A stretch of 64,000 bases of DNA, taken from positions 2,359,042-2,423,041 of the forward strand of contig JAPNXP010000010.1 of assembly GCA_028753945.1 (NCBI GenBank). The letters run 5' to 3'. The stretch's first letter is position 1, and every line of letters begins with the position of its first letter. The notes below the pieces were generated by a model. It did not search any database. It was given only the letters and a program-made list of their open reading frames with translations, and was not told where the DNA came from. The translations under genes and the position numbers were made by a program. Source of the DNA: Hexactinellida sp. DTS-2022. Taxonomy: Eukaryota > Porifera > Hexactinellida. Positions 36,661 to 47,926 of this stretch are shown here, piece after piece.

Positions 36661-38689
36661 CATTCTAGTTCAGATAGATTGTGTAGTTCTGCAGGACGAT
36701 ATTTTTAATGCGATCAAGTACGAACTATATGAATCCACCTACTACTTCATCATCTGTAAGGCTATCAGTTTCCCGAGGTTTGTAAACGGTGATATGACTT
36801 TACGATGATGTGGATATCTTCCAACAAGACGTTTTAGTGCAACAAATTAACTCATACACAATGGCGTGGATAGGTATGCATGAAGGTGCGTGGACATTTT
36901 GTTGGCAAAGCTTTTTGGTTGCTGCCTGTGCCGCAAGTGCCGCACCCTAGCTACGCCTCTTCTCATACATACATGAGGTATTGTGTTGTTTATTGACTAA
37001 TGATTCTATATTCCATACTTCCATAAACGATTAAGAAACAGGATCACTTATATTGACCTTTTCTTTCATTTTGTTTTACACGCCTTCCATATAAGTTCAT
37101 TACTTGTATCTGGTTATAGTTAGACATCAAATATGTATTATCGTCTAATGGCATGTCATTAATGGCGAGTCGATTGGCTGTATTGAAATCAGTAATGTAT
37201 ATGGAAATTGGTTTTGTGGTTTCACACCTTTCCAAATATGGTATAAATTTTAAGAACTTGATTCGGTTACAGTTACACATTAAATATGTGCTATGTCTCT
37301 TGTATATCCAGATATTGTAGTGTACCTCTTCAGTTCCTTTCCTTTGTACAATGGCCGCGTTTTATGCGTTTAGATCCTGGCCATTCAAACAAGTCACAAC
37401 CAAAGTAATTTCATCCACTAACTGAGAGCTGTGTGCATTGTGCAGTGTGCATTGTGCTATAAGACACTGACAAAACTCATCTGTGCCCCGGAAGAAAATA
37501 CACATCTAACTTGCTGTTGGAAGTGAATGTAGGTATTAATAATTAACCTCAATTAATTTTAAGAACTCGGATGCTTGCCCATAAATATTGATTTTGAATG
37601 GAAGTGGCAATGAAGCAACATTTGAGACAATTTGGCTGTATGACACAAATTATTTGCTAAGTTCAGCGAGATGTAACAATGTGTAGGACATACCTTCTCG
37701 TTCAATATTCATACACGCAGCACAGGTCAGGCTAAATTGGTTGAACTAACATGCTTCTTCAACCAGCTGGACGAACATGCCTTCGCCAAGCTTCATAATT
37801 TGACATTGACTCGTAACTGTGCACAATGCACATGAACTATAAGGTATTAAGCTTTTGGAAAAATGAGCTCGAGGAGACATTCTAGTAGCTTTATAGACAA
37901 AATATCATACAAAATGTCTTGTAGCTTTCTATAACAAGGCATCAAGTATAAGACCACCAGTTAGTACCAGTGAGTGTCTGTCTTGCGCAAGGCGGAAGAC
38001 ACTGATCTTTTTTGAGTTAACCATTCTGGTAGATCTGTACAAAGGGGCCCAGTGTTCACAACCGGATTCATAGCACAAGACTGAAAAATCAGGTATTAGC
38101 AGCATCTCCTGGCCTCAACATCTCTGGTGTGCGTTCAATAAGGCATGTCACCACGATAGTCAGGCTCCTATTTAGACATTGACTTAAGGGATGACAAAAT
38201 TATGGTTTTCTGGAATAAGGGATGGCGAAGATATAACCGCGCGCGGAAGCACGCTGTAAGGTAGGGGCTGCAAGGGATGGCGAGTTATTACCAAGGGATG
38301 GCGGCAGGCTAGGAAATTTATGATTTATTCGATTTTTTGGGAAATTAAAATCATTGATTTGAATGAACATAACTCAAATTATATAATAGGTATTCAATTG
38401 CGAATTTCGCAGTAAGTATACTTTGTAATATTACTTCGAAATAACTTCGATTGTAATAGGTTTCACCATTTTCAAATAGTAAAAATCAACTATAAATCAA
38501 TTGACTCCGATTTTGATTTTATTACAAAAAATCATTATATTTTACCATTCCTGGATGGCGGGAGCCATCCCTCGCCATCCCCTAAATAAAGCCCAGATAG
38601 TGATGCCCTATATACTTGGCAAGTGCAGATCAAATGTTGCATCAATAAATGTCCAATCTAATTTCTCTTTAATGGGTCATTTCTGAATG
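36661..38689. other. No gene seen; dispersed GGGATGGCG repeats
   Basis: GGGATGGCG-type words recur at about 38190-38310 and inverted at 38550-38590 (GCCATCCCTCGCCATCCCC), suggesting the two ends of a degenerate MITE. Nothing else was recognised. Confidence 0.45.
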
Positions 38690-39140
38690 TTTGTCAACAA
38701 GAGGCGACCCCAACAACATCAAAATACAGTCACAGTTAGTACTTTATTGGATACATGTGCTGCTCTTTCTATATCTCAGCTGCTGATGTTCACCGGCGTA
38801 AAACAACATGGTATATGAAATCAACCACCTAAACACATCATTGTCAAGACCGGGAAAGTCCTCTTCCAGTATATACCACTTTAAATTCATAGTACTCTGG
38901 TTAGCACATTATTTAGTTTGGGCTGTGTATATTTCACATAGAAGAATACTATAAATAACTGCAGACTTGAAAAGGAATTTACAAGATTCGATATAAACAA
39001 AAGGTCATGTTTCCACACAAAATGCGTCATGAAATATACCAATAATGCTATTGATAACATGGACCACAACTCGAGTTCAACTACTACTCACGATTAGTTT
39101 ACGGTACAAGTATTTCCATCAATCAACATTCTCACATGGA
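38690..39140 (+). pseudogene. Possible decayed repetitive-element ORF
   Basis: Interrupted frames contain LDTCAALSISQLL (about 38738) and NAIDNMDHNSSS (about 39048-39080), followed in another frame by VYGTSISIN. The word DNMDHN followed by a short gap and an F/VxGxxI stretch recalls an uncharacterised repetitive protein family in invertebrates. Stops and frameshifts are frequent. This is recognition from memory and weak. Confidence 0.3.
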
Positions 39141-39439
39141 TTAACTGGCATCTCACGCGGTGATCTGGTCATTAATCAGGAGAAATCCTGATTCAGCTGC
39201 TATGGAGACAAAGGTGTTCAAAGTACCCTTTGTTTAAGGGCTTGCGAAGCCTCCAGACCTTCGCTTGTAAAGATGAAAAGACAGAGTTACTGAACACAGT
39301 AATGACTGCACAAAAGTAAAGTATGGTCGAGAGTGGAGCCTGGAATTCCTGGTCAGCCTACCATGATCACAACCAGCAAAAAGCATTCCCACCAGGCCAG
39401 CTTCGCCAACTGCCTTGTAACCAGAAGGTCCGAAGGATT

Positions 39440-39640
39440 ATGATTATACGGATTAAACGAATTCCAAATCAATCAACCCGTAATTTAGGGATTTGGTAAT
39501 TATTCTCAAATCTATCCAAAATCCTTAATAGTATTATGGTAATATGGATTTTTGGATTGATAATGTTCTTTGCACCATCAAATTTGAAATTAAATATCTT
39601 TACTATTTAAACACATGGCTATATCTAAACTATTAAAATA
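39440..39640. repeat. Dispersed repeat related to 55806-56241
   Basis: The stretch with GGTAATTATTCTCAAATCTATCCAA and TAATATGGATTTTTGGATTG aligns with part of the element at 55806-56241; GATATGGAT/GGATTTGG words are shared. Ends were not defined. Confidence 0.5.
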
Positions 39641-39956
39641 CAAATCTGTGTATAATTTATATATCTATATATATATACTATTATTAGAAGAAAGAAGAAA
39701 GAAAGGTTTAATTAGTAGCCCGTAGGCTAAATTGCTCTTACACATTATTATCGAAAATACTTATAAAAAACAAAAAACAAAAACCAGAAACAAATATCCC
39801 CCAAAAATAAATCACTTTGCCAATTAGCAGGCAGAAATCCTGATCCCCTGGAGCCTGAAGGGTTTACGCTGGAAAACCAGCTATCTATCTGCACCAGGAT
39901 TTATCCCACGGATAGCACCTTGATCAGGAATCCTTCGACGGATTTCAATATGTATA

Positions 39957-40042
39957 CAAAAATAAATAAAAGTAAATATATAAATAAAATAAAAATAAAT
40001 AAAAATAAAAATAAAAATAAAACAAAACAAAACAAAACAAAA
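39957..40042. repeat. AAAATA/AAAAC microsatellite at LINE 3' end
   Basis: Degenerate (AAATAAA)n passes into (AAAAC)5. On the minus strand it lies about 140 bp downstream of the LINE ORF end, so it may belong to the LINE 3' region. Confidence 0.7.
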
Positions 40043-40177
40043 AGTTACATGACACAAACAACACGAATACACTGCTACAACGAGTTCATCGCACCTCCGA
40101 AACTTCCGCTTAGTCTTCTTCAACTCCAGGTGTTTCGGATCTAAAGGGGAGACTCAGACCGAGGGGTTAATTGTGTT

Positions 40178-40640
40178 TTATTGATAGTTAAATAACCCAT
40201 ACGGGATCAAAGAATTTTTAAATCGGTTAGTCTTGACTTTGGGGAGCGGCAGTTTACGCTTATTTCGGAGGGAGTACCTGGTGTTAATAGGTTGCGGTAG
40301 AAGGTAATGCAATCTGCTTGAATTCAAACAGATTGTTGAGAAGAATCTTTTAGCTAATTTCTCCCTCCGAGCGGATGTCTTAATTAATTTGTATTTAGCG
40401 CAAGCCAACTCGTATGTCAGATTCGGTTCGATGATCTTCATCGACTTCCTCTGAATACTTTCGAGGTTAGCGGAATCGGCTGCGGTCAGAGAGTTATGCC
40501 AAACGGGGCAGGCATATTCAATAACCGGTCTTATTACAGCTGTGTAGAACATCAGCAGCTCTAGGCTGTCTAGCCCAGCCCTACGAAGTTGCCTTAGGTG
40601 GTAGATCTACCGCTGATGGCAGAAGCATGGAGGAAGGGAT
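40178..40640 (-). pseudogene. LINE reverse transcriptase, C-terminal end
   Basis: A 124-residue open frame ends at 40178, preceded after a frameshift by YHLRQLRRAG..SLELL-like sequence (to about 40640). IRPVIEYACPVWHNSL, LESIQRKSMKII and RFKNSLIPYGL are the conserved C-terminal blocks of CR1/RTE/Jockey-type LINE proteins, downstream of the polymerase core. The frame is intact from 40552 to 40178, so this copy is younger than the 29-kb fragment. It is 5'-truncated, as is usual for LINEs. Confidence 0.85.
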
Positions 40641-40779
40641 ATGCAGGGAAGAGTGCCATACAGTTTGGTTAGAAAGCTCACTAATATTGTATATCGGGAT
40701 GTATTTAACAGCTAAGCTGCAACCCGTAGCATTGTAAGAGGCTATAATCAGGGGTCGCATCCCAACTGTTTTTGCCGAC

Positions 40780-40813
40780 TAATTCGTCGCAAGGCGACGG
40801 GTCACTTGGCTAG
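40780..40813 (+). mobile_element. 3' end of a second Helitron family
   Basis: A CGTCGC-AAG-GCGACG hairpin is followed after 10 bp by CTAG (40810-40813) and T. This is the Helitron 3' signature. It abuts the 5' end of Helitron copy 4. The 5' end of this second element was not identified. Confidence 0.5.
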
Positions 40814-41377
40814 TATACTATTAAAAGACAAACCTGTATATATATGTGTGTGTATACGTATATAAAAAGACTATTTTGGGACAGTAAGTGTTTTAAGTTT
40901 ATTGTATTGTTATTATCCAGCAAAAGTGTCTTTACTAGGCAAAATAGCCAAAGTACACGCTAAAAATCTGTATTTTTCAGATTTTTGGACAGTTTTTGTA
41001 TATTTGTATATATTTGTTTGTATGTACAGAGTTGATTGAGGAAAGTGGACGGTTTCCAAATGGATTAATGGCACCCGCCAACAAGTTAAGGTTGCCACTC
41101 AAAATTTCTCACACCTCGACAAGTTATGACGTCAATGTCACATTTCGAGAACCCTTAAAATTCACTTAATCGCACAAAATTCGCGCCCTCTAAGAGATAA
41201 AATCGGAAAATTTAGTAGAACATGTGTACATTAATGATGCGGGCACGTTGGTCACACCAGATTGCCAATATGCTTACTAAATGTCCACATTGTTAAATTT
41301 ACTATTGATGCCTATTTACGCTTTATAATTAATGTTACAAGTATGTGCGAACCGACCGAGTTTTCGAATCGCGCTAG
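40814..41377 (+). mobile_element. Non-autonomous Helitron, copy 4
   Basis: The 5' region TATACTATTAAAAGACAAACC matches the family start but lacks the initial TC. The interior shares the GACAAGTTATGACGTCA and AATTCGCGCCCTCTAAGAG blocks. It ends CGCGCTAG at 41377, followed by T. The 3' hairpin is degenerate. Confidence 0.75.
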
Positions 41378-42079
41378 TAATTACAATATGCAAATCCATA
41401 TGGATATTTGGAAATCCGTATGGATTATGGACTGGATATAGAATTAAATTCTGGAAGAAAAGGATTATGGAGTGGCTTTGATACGGAAATGGGATGGAAG
41501 TTTTGAAGTTAACTCTACTTTCATTTCTTTATAAACATTATTATGCGAATACTTTTATTTATAGTGGTAGGAAATTGGCTGAAAGACAGTGGATGGACAA
41601 GCGCACTGACTCAAGCGAATATTGCAAGCTTAGTTCCAGCACACTGATTTTAGCAAGTTTTGTGACCAGGGGGGCCCAATCGTAGAAAATTCCTATTTTG
41701 TTCGCAATGCGATCGAAGTGGGAATCTGTATGTATAACTTGAACTTTTTTTTAATTGTTGTGGCTCTTTTTTTAATATACGATTATGGTTGATATGTAGT
41801 AATTTTGTCTGGGCAAAGAAACGAAAGAGAAAGAGTGAAGCGGAATAGAAGAAACCTTCGATTCAACCCAGTGTCGCGCAATACTACAAAAGATTGAGAG
41901 AGTCCGAACCGCGCATCCTCCATCTGGACCAGGTCGGCCTCTCCAAGTGATTCGTATAACACTGACTTAAGTCAGCCTTGTCCCTCTCCTCCTCCACCTC
42001 CTCCCTTCTCTTTATAAATTTTTGGAGATGCCCGAAAAGGGGATTGGAGCTTCAATACATAGCTTCCGTACATTCAGTT

Positions 42080-44090
42080 CAACTACAAGACGTACCCTCG
42101 ACAGTGGCTCGGGCTTATAAATGCGATTGTGGTGTAGAGGAATCAAGCCGACGATCATGGCTGAGTTTCGAACAGAATAGGGATCTGTTCTTCTGTTCCA
42201 TATATATATATCTGTTTTAACCCGAACCATTCCAGTATCTTTGTGAATGGTTGTTCGATGGACAAATAGGGTAAATCGCACAACCTCACACGTATCGCTG
42301 CGACGAACAGTCTCCAGAGCACAACGCAGCACTTGATACATATTTAAAGAGAAGACAGGACGTTCCACGCGGCAATTAGCAGCCTGTTGTGGAACAAAAC
42401 AGGATGGTCCTGAAGCCCAACATGAGTGCATTCAGAATGCACTCATGTTGGACTTATTCTCCAGGACTTGCCATTTCGTGGAAACCGGAGTGAACGAGCT
42501 GGTGCCATTCTCAAGCTCCAAACGCGTTTGGGTAGCATTTTGGCTGTTGTATTGTTGATGATCGGAAGTGAGTCCATCCTCAACTAACACATTCGATGGT
42601 TGACAGCATCTGAACAGAAGAACAAATCTAATGCCGGAGTGTTGGGATTTCTGGCTGCGTAGGGCGACCATGGAGAACATAATGACAGTGTTTGCAAACG
42701 CCATTCAAAAGCGTGTCTTGTAGCACTGCTGAAGAAGGAGGTGATGTTTTCCATCCAGCTTGATTCCACAACCGACGTTGCCATCATGGACCAACTTTGT
42801 CTCGTAGTCCGGAGCGTCCGTAAGTATTACATAGAGCCGCTATCTTCCGGACCACAGGCACCACAAACTGAGATGATCGAGGAGCGATTGTTGGACGTGA
42901 CAAAAGTTAGCCGGGGCCGTGTGGACGACTATTCAAGCTAACAACTTAATTGATGGATCGTGCTGGTATAAACTAGAAATAGCTTTGCATTGCCCATAGC
43001 TTTGACTGTCGTCGGAGATGCAGAACGTCGTGGAGAAGTTTCGGGAAGCGACGGACAACGTTAATCAGCATGTCTAGTGTCACTCACATAGGCTGAATCT
43101 CACTATGGTGAATCATTGCAAGGATACTAGTGACACTGCTGCCGGTGTTCTCTTCGACTGTGTGCAGGCCGCATACAATTTTTTCACTGTAGGCTACAAG
43201 AGGCACGAGGTGTTTCATGATGCTCTCAAGGGAAATCACCGAGGTCATCGGTCATGCCAGGGACTGCTGAAGTTTATCACCCATAAATGACATAGCCGGT
43301 GTCACGCACTCAATAACTTCTTCGGCAGATGGTAAAGTATCCTCGTGGAGCAACAGTTTAAGGATGGGCTCATTGTGGAAGTTATCTACTCGGTACACTC
43401 CATTGAGAATGACCACGATTTTGTGGGCGAAACTCGAGTCGATGCGCAGAGCTTGTTGTCGAACTTCCTTCGCAAGGAAACCATTGCATTGCTTTAATGT
43501 ATATAGAGATATGCTGTTAATTGATCAAGCAATGAGCATTTTGCAAAGCCGCGAAATTGACTACTCATCGGATTGCCTGATGGTCGAAAAGCTCAAATCC
43601 CAGGTTGAACAAGCACAGGGACACTTCGATAAATTCTGGACGAAAGCGGAGACTTAATGTTCGGCATTACAAAAAGTCATTTACGACGGATTGGTGTCAA
43701 AGATCTTGTCTGCCCTAATTCTTTTTGGGGATTGGTGACGACGACATCGACGTCTTTATCGTATCTACACCCTCTGAATGTAGCATTTTGTTTGTGTATT
43801 TAACAGTTCTTATTCAAGCGTAAAGGAATTCTCTGTACAATCTAGTATATAATTCATTGTTTACTTTGCAAAGTGATTAATTTGATTTATGCCAACCTTA
43901 TTAAGTGTCGCTTTCCCTCGCTGACCAACGTGGACTGTTCGCTATAAAATCAGAACTCAAGGTTTTACGGAATTACCTGACCGACCTAGGAACGCGGGTG
44001 CAAGGTCTTGTGCGATAGGGCGACACAGACTTCGAGGGTGAAGATTACTGTGATGATGACAATGATTGGAGTGAGGTGAAAAGGAGCTAC
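42080..44090 (+). pseudogene. hAT transposase of the ZMYM/TTF zinc-finger type
   Basis: Fragments in several frames follow the family order. SWLSFEQNRDLFFCS (about 42153-42200) matches the TTF-type zinc-finger region. VMFSIQLDSTTDVAIMDQLC and VVRSVRKYY (42741-42830) carry the first catalytic Asp block. FFTVGYKRHEVFHDAL (about 43180-43225) is followed by VEKLKSQVEQAQGHFDKFW (about 43585-43645). ELKVLRNYLTDLGTRVQGL (about 43950-44010) resembles the start of the C-terminal dimerisation region (usually F..LK.IK.YLRSTM..RL..L). DUF4371-type hAT transposases have this plan. Stops, frameshifts and a missing ERSFS word show decay. Terminal repeats were not found. Confidence 0.75.
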
Positions 44091-44219
44091 GCGCTGGCGC
44101 TCACAGGGACAAGAATCATTTCACACAAATCTCTGGTACCACAAAATCTTTTTCGCGCTCGCTACCCTCGCTCGTCTAGGAATGGCTATAGGGTTATACT
44201 AAAAGGAATACACTAAGAC

Positions 44220-45860
44220 ATTGCATTCATGTTATGAATGCAGAAAGCATGGCAAGAGATACAAAAATGCTATTTATGATTACATTTTTAGGTATTATTG
44301 GACTCACAATCACTAATTTTGTCCAAACTAAATTATCTCTACAAATGTACTAAGTCATGCACGCCCGTAGACAACAACAAAAATAGTTACAATCACTGTA
44401 CAGTAGGCAAGTATGAATGATGATCCACTTACATAGAGGTAGTTCGAACCACTGCCTGGATTTCATTGGCCGAACGGCTTGTAGAGGCAACCTTCATATT
44501 ACGACGAGAATGGTTCGGCCCTATAATTCAGTGTCCGGGCGGGCCGAAAGAGCATCCCTCGTATTTACGACGCCTATGTGCATGTCATATGCATAAATGC
44601 ACTATGCATGTTCATTATGATTCGGAGTTGCACGCGAGGTGGGCCGACCCCTAGGCCTGTATGCACCCCACCCCGCGGGCGGCGGACTCCCAATTTTCAC
44701 ATTGTTGGGCCATACAAAGTTTTGCTAGTTTCGCGGGCAGGGTTGGACTACACAGCGATGACGAATGCTTGAACTATGCTTGAACTGTCACTTATATTAG
44801 TTTGTAAGTCGGAATTGTCTATTGCGAAGAATAGAGGACAATTTATGGAAATTCAATTCGGAATGTATATTGCATTTGTAACATGCACTTTTAGTATCCA
44901 ATATTTCTAGTTTAATATTTTTTGCAATTTTCCGCAAGTACTTTAAGTTGATTGGTTCGTGGTCATGTCTAGCCTCTTGTTCAGCTTGATCAGATATATT
45001 GATTCAGGTCTGCTAGCGTGGACATTTTTCACAAACTTAGCAATTTAGGCATTCTCTTGAATCAACTAAAGAAACTCTTGGAACCTTTACTGCTCTTTAT
45101 TTCATTAGAACGCTACTTGACCCAACTGAAACGATCTCTTTGGTAAAATCCATTGTTGTTGGAAATTTCTTGTGTTTCTATAAAGTATTCCCTCTCCATT
45201 AAATCAATAACAGTACCATCGTCGAAGCTTTGTCGCACTTAATCGCATTCGATAACACACTCTACATAGTGTATACACTCCCCTACCAAAAGTATTCGTA
45301 CATCCAAATATTCCCATTGGAAATAGTATTATATAAGTGTAATATTATGTGCTAATGCATCAAAATATATGAAATGTGGTCATTTTGATTGCAGTATCGT
45401 ATTCAACTCATCCAAATTAACTTTGTAAAAGCTTTCGTCTCAATAACATATTGATTAGTTTGAAAATTATCATCCGGTGGCACCATGTACCATTCTTCCA
45501 ATTGCCAACATGGTACAATGTGGGAACAAGTGGCACATAGTGGCAAAGGATGGTAATTTCCAACCTAATCATAGGTTAACAGAGGTGAGGCATCTGCAAT
45601 GGATATTTCGAATGAGTAGAATAAGAATATGGCATTAAAGCACAATGATATATTAATTACATCTTACAACATAGTTTTAATATTTCGTCAGGACAACTAT
45701 TTAGTAAATGAAATGAAATATTTTCACAAAGACCTTGGCACTCCAATTGGTATCTAACTTCCTTACCAATTGATCGTAGCGCAAACAATTCGCCAGATAG
45801 TTGAGGGGTGAATATCTGAAAACGCTAATTATCCTTTTAGCGCAAAGCTAAGTGATGGTC
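44220..45860. other. No gene seen; Tc1-like end at about 45275
   Basis: TACACTCCCCTACCAAAAGTATTCGTAC (about 45274-45302) parallels the sequence at 31849 and looks like a Tc1-type terminal repeat. The region 44500-44750 is G+C-richer without recognisable coding. Confidence 0.45.
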
Positions 45861-45865
45861 TAGAT

Positions 45866-46071
45866 CAGTGGTTCTCAAACTATGCTACGCGGAGGTATCT
45901 CCTTTTACTTTAAAATATATCAAAATTGCAATGTTATTAGACACAATGCAATTGTACTTTATAGCACGTTATGCTGTACGTCTTTTCAGGGGAGTATATA
46001 AATATCGGTCATATGGTGGTACGCTGAGACCCTAATATTTGCTGAAGTGGTCCGCGCTGTAAAAGTTTGAG
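45866..46071. mobile_element. hAT MITE with 8-bp duplication and clipped right end
   Basis: The left end is CAGTGGTTCTCAAACT. The right end AGTTTGAG lacks the expected AACCACTG. Both flanks are GTCTAGAT (45858-45865 and 46072-46079), so the terminal 8 bases were lost at or after insertion without harming the duplication. Confidence 0.8.
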
Positions 46072-46799
46072 GTCTAGATGGATTATGGAAATATTCTAGC
46101 CACAATTGATTGCTTTTTATTCCCAATAAAAAGTTAAGGACGATATAGTTATTTTCATCAGGGACGGATTAGGCTTGTGCGGGGCCGCTTGCTCATATTT
46201 CAAACGATTAAAATTTCCGTCCTTTGGCTCACGGAATCCTGAGTTTTGGTGGAATGGTTCATGGAGTGCAAGGGCAATTTGCCTTACTCAAAAAATATTT
46301 GAGATTAAACGTAGTTCCTTTTGTACCCCAAGCCATTAACATTTTATTTGTATGTTTACAAATAAGGAAATATGCATCAGAGTTTAGTATGAAATTCAAT
46401 ACACTTGTCTAGTGTATGACACATGCCTAATAATCAGGGTTGCCAATCCAATCCAATCGAGAAGATTATCGATTGCCGATTGATGTATTTTTCATCGATT
46501 GGATTGTAGATTGTATTGCTGCATTTTTCATCGATTGGATTGTCGATTGGATTGCTTCGATTGTTATCGATTGAATTGCAATCGATGAATTTTCATTGAT
46601 TTTTATCTAATGTTTGTTTTTAAAATCTCTACATAATCCCAAAATATAAAATGTTCAATTGCTTGTCAATTAAACCCAATAATATATGTTTTAAGTTTGA
46701 AACACTACTGTTTTAAGTTTGAAACACTACTGTTTTTGATATAAATATTGAGGAGTAACTATACTGTGTGTAAACTGTAAATGAATCTAAATAAAAAAT

Positions 46800-47035
46800 T
46801 AGACATTACAACGCAATAACATTATTGCGTCGACGACTTCAGGAGCCATCTTAATTCTAAGATTATTTAGTATATATTTCAAGCCGCTGAATGTTCTCTC
46901 GACTGATACTTGGGTTACGGCCAAAGCAATAACGAGGAGGCAGAGTTGTCGTAAATCTTGGTTAGAATCAATGGTTTGCCCAATATTTGATTATGTCTTC
47001 AGCTCTGCTCAGGAGATAGTAGTCTATGGTACCGG
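46800..47035 (-). pseudogene. hAT transposase C-terminal dimerisation domain
   Basis: Translation of the minus strand gives an open run containing IIKYWANH-like sequence, LCLLVIALAVTQVSVERTFS, GLKYILNNLRIKMAPE and VVDAIM. The ERTFS..K.I....R..M.PE..DA pattern is the conserved hAT C-terminal domain. The rest of the transposase upstream is replaced by the inserted element at 47083-47926 and unrelated sequence. Confidence 0.88.
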
Positions 47036-47082
47036 AGGTCCACATATACCGCTACGAGAAAGGCATTATTAGGGCTTGTTCA

Positions 47083-47926
47083 CAGGGGCGCTGATAGGGG
47101 GGGGGGGGAAGGGGTAAAATCTCCGGGACCTCCCAAACATTATATAATAAGTTGACAAAAATTCATTATGCCGATGTAGTTTTTATTTCCTTTTATGAGC
47201 ACCAGAAGAGTACTTTCGTTTCATTTGAAAATAAAACTATTGAATAATTCAAAATCCAATAAAAATAACTGGAAGTTATTTAAACAAGTAAACGTCATTT
47301 GTGTAAAGGCAATGTTACAAAAAAAATAAGACCTTAATAATAACAGGAAATACTCGACTAGCATTAGGGAAATTTAAGTTGAAATAATATATAATGTGAA
47401 TACTTAGTAGTCAATTAATCTTATTTCAGTTAATTTAGGTTGTATAAAAGTGCAAGCTAAAGATTTCAATCTTGTAAAATACAGTCAGATCTGCTTAATA
47501 GGGTTTTCACGGATATTTTGGTTCCCTTAGAAAATTGGTCTGGGGGGACTAATATTCCGTGGAAAATGGTCCGAGGAAAATATTCCATGGAATTTTAGTC
47601 CCTAGGACGAATTTTTTCGGGGACAAATTTTCCAGTGACTGACAGGGTCAGATTTGTTCCAGGGAATTTTGACCCGAATAAGCGGAGAAATCAATTACCC
47701 GAAAATGTTTAAGGCAAACAAGAATTCCCTCAATAAATCTTGTAAGTTTTGACTTCATTAAACAGAGTATTCTGTACATCACTATGTTTTGAGGGAATTG
47801 AATGTGATAGTGAATAATTAATTTAGGATGTCAGTAAATTATGGAATTATGGAATCAATTTTTGAGCAGTGGGCCCGGAAAAAAGTATATATCCCCGGGA
47901 CCCCTTAGATGCTCTCAGCGGCTCTG
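47083..47926. mobile_element. Innermost hAT MITE of the nest
   Basis: Ends CAGGGGCGCTGA and inverted CAGAGCCGCTGA; both flanks are CTTGTTCA (47075-47082 and 47927-47934), a perfect 8-bp duplication. It contains a G12 run at 47097-47108. A separate MITE terminus, CAGTCAGATCTGC, starts inside it at 47482. Confidence 0.88.

Noticed and set aside
39881..40144. Open frames on both strands with F/I/Y or K/N runs
   Set aside because: Translations of the AAAATA/AAAAC microsatellite.
42012..42787. Minus-strand open frames of 139, 90 and 67 codons
   Set aside because: Antisense to the hAT transposase pseudogene, which is recognisable on the plus strand.
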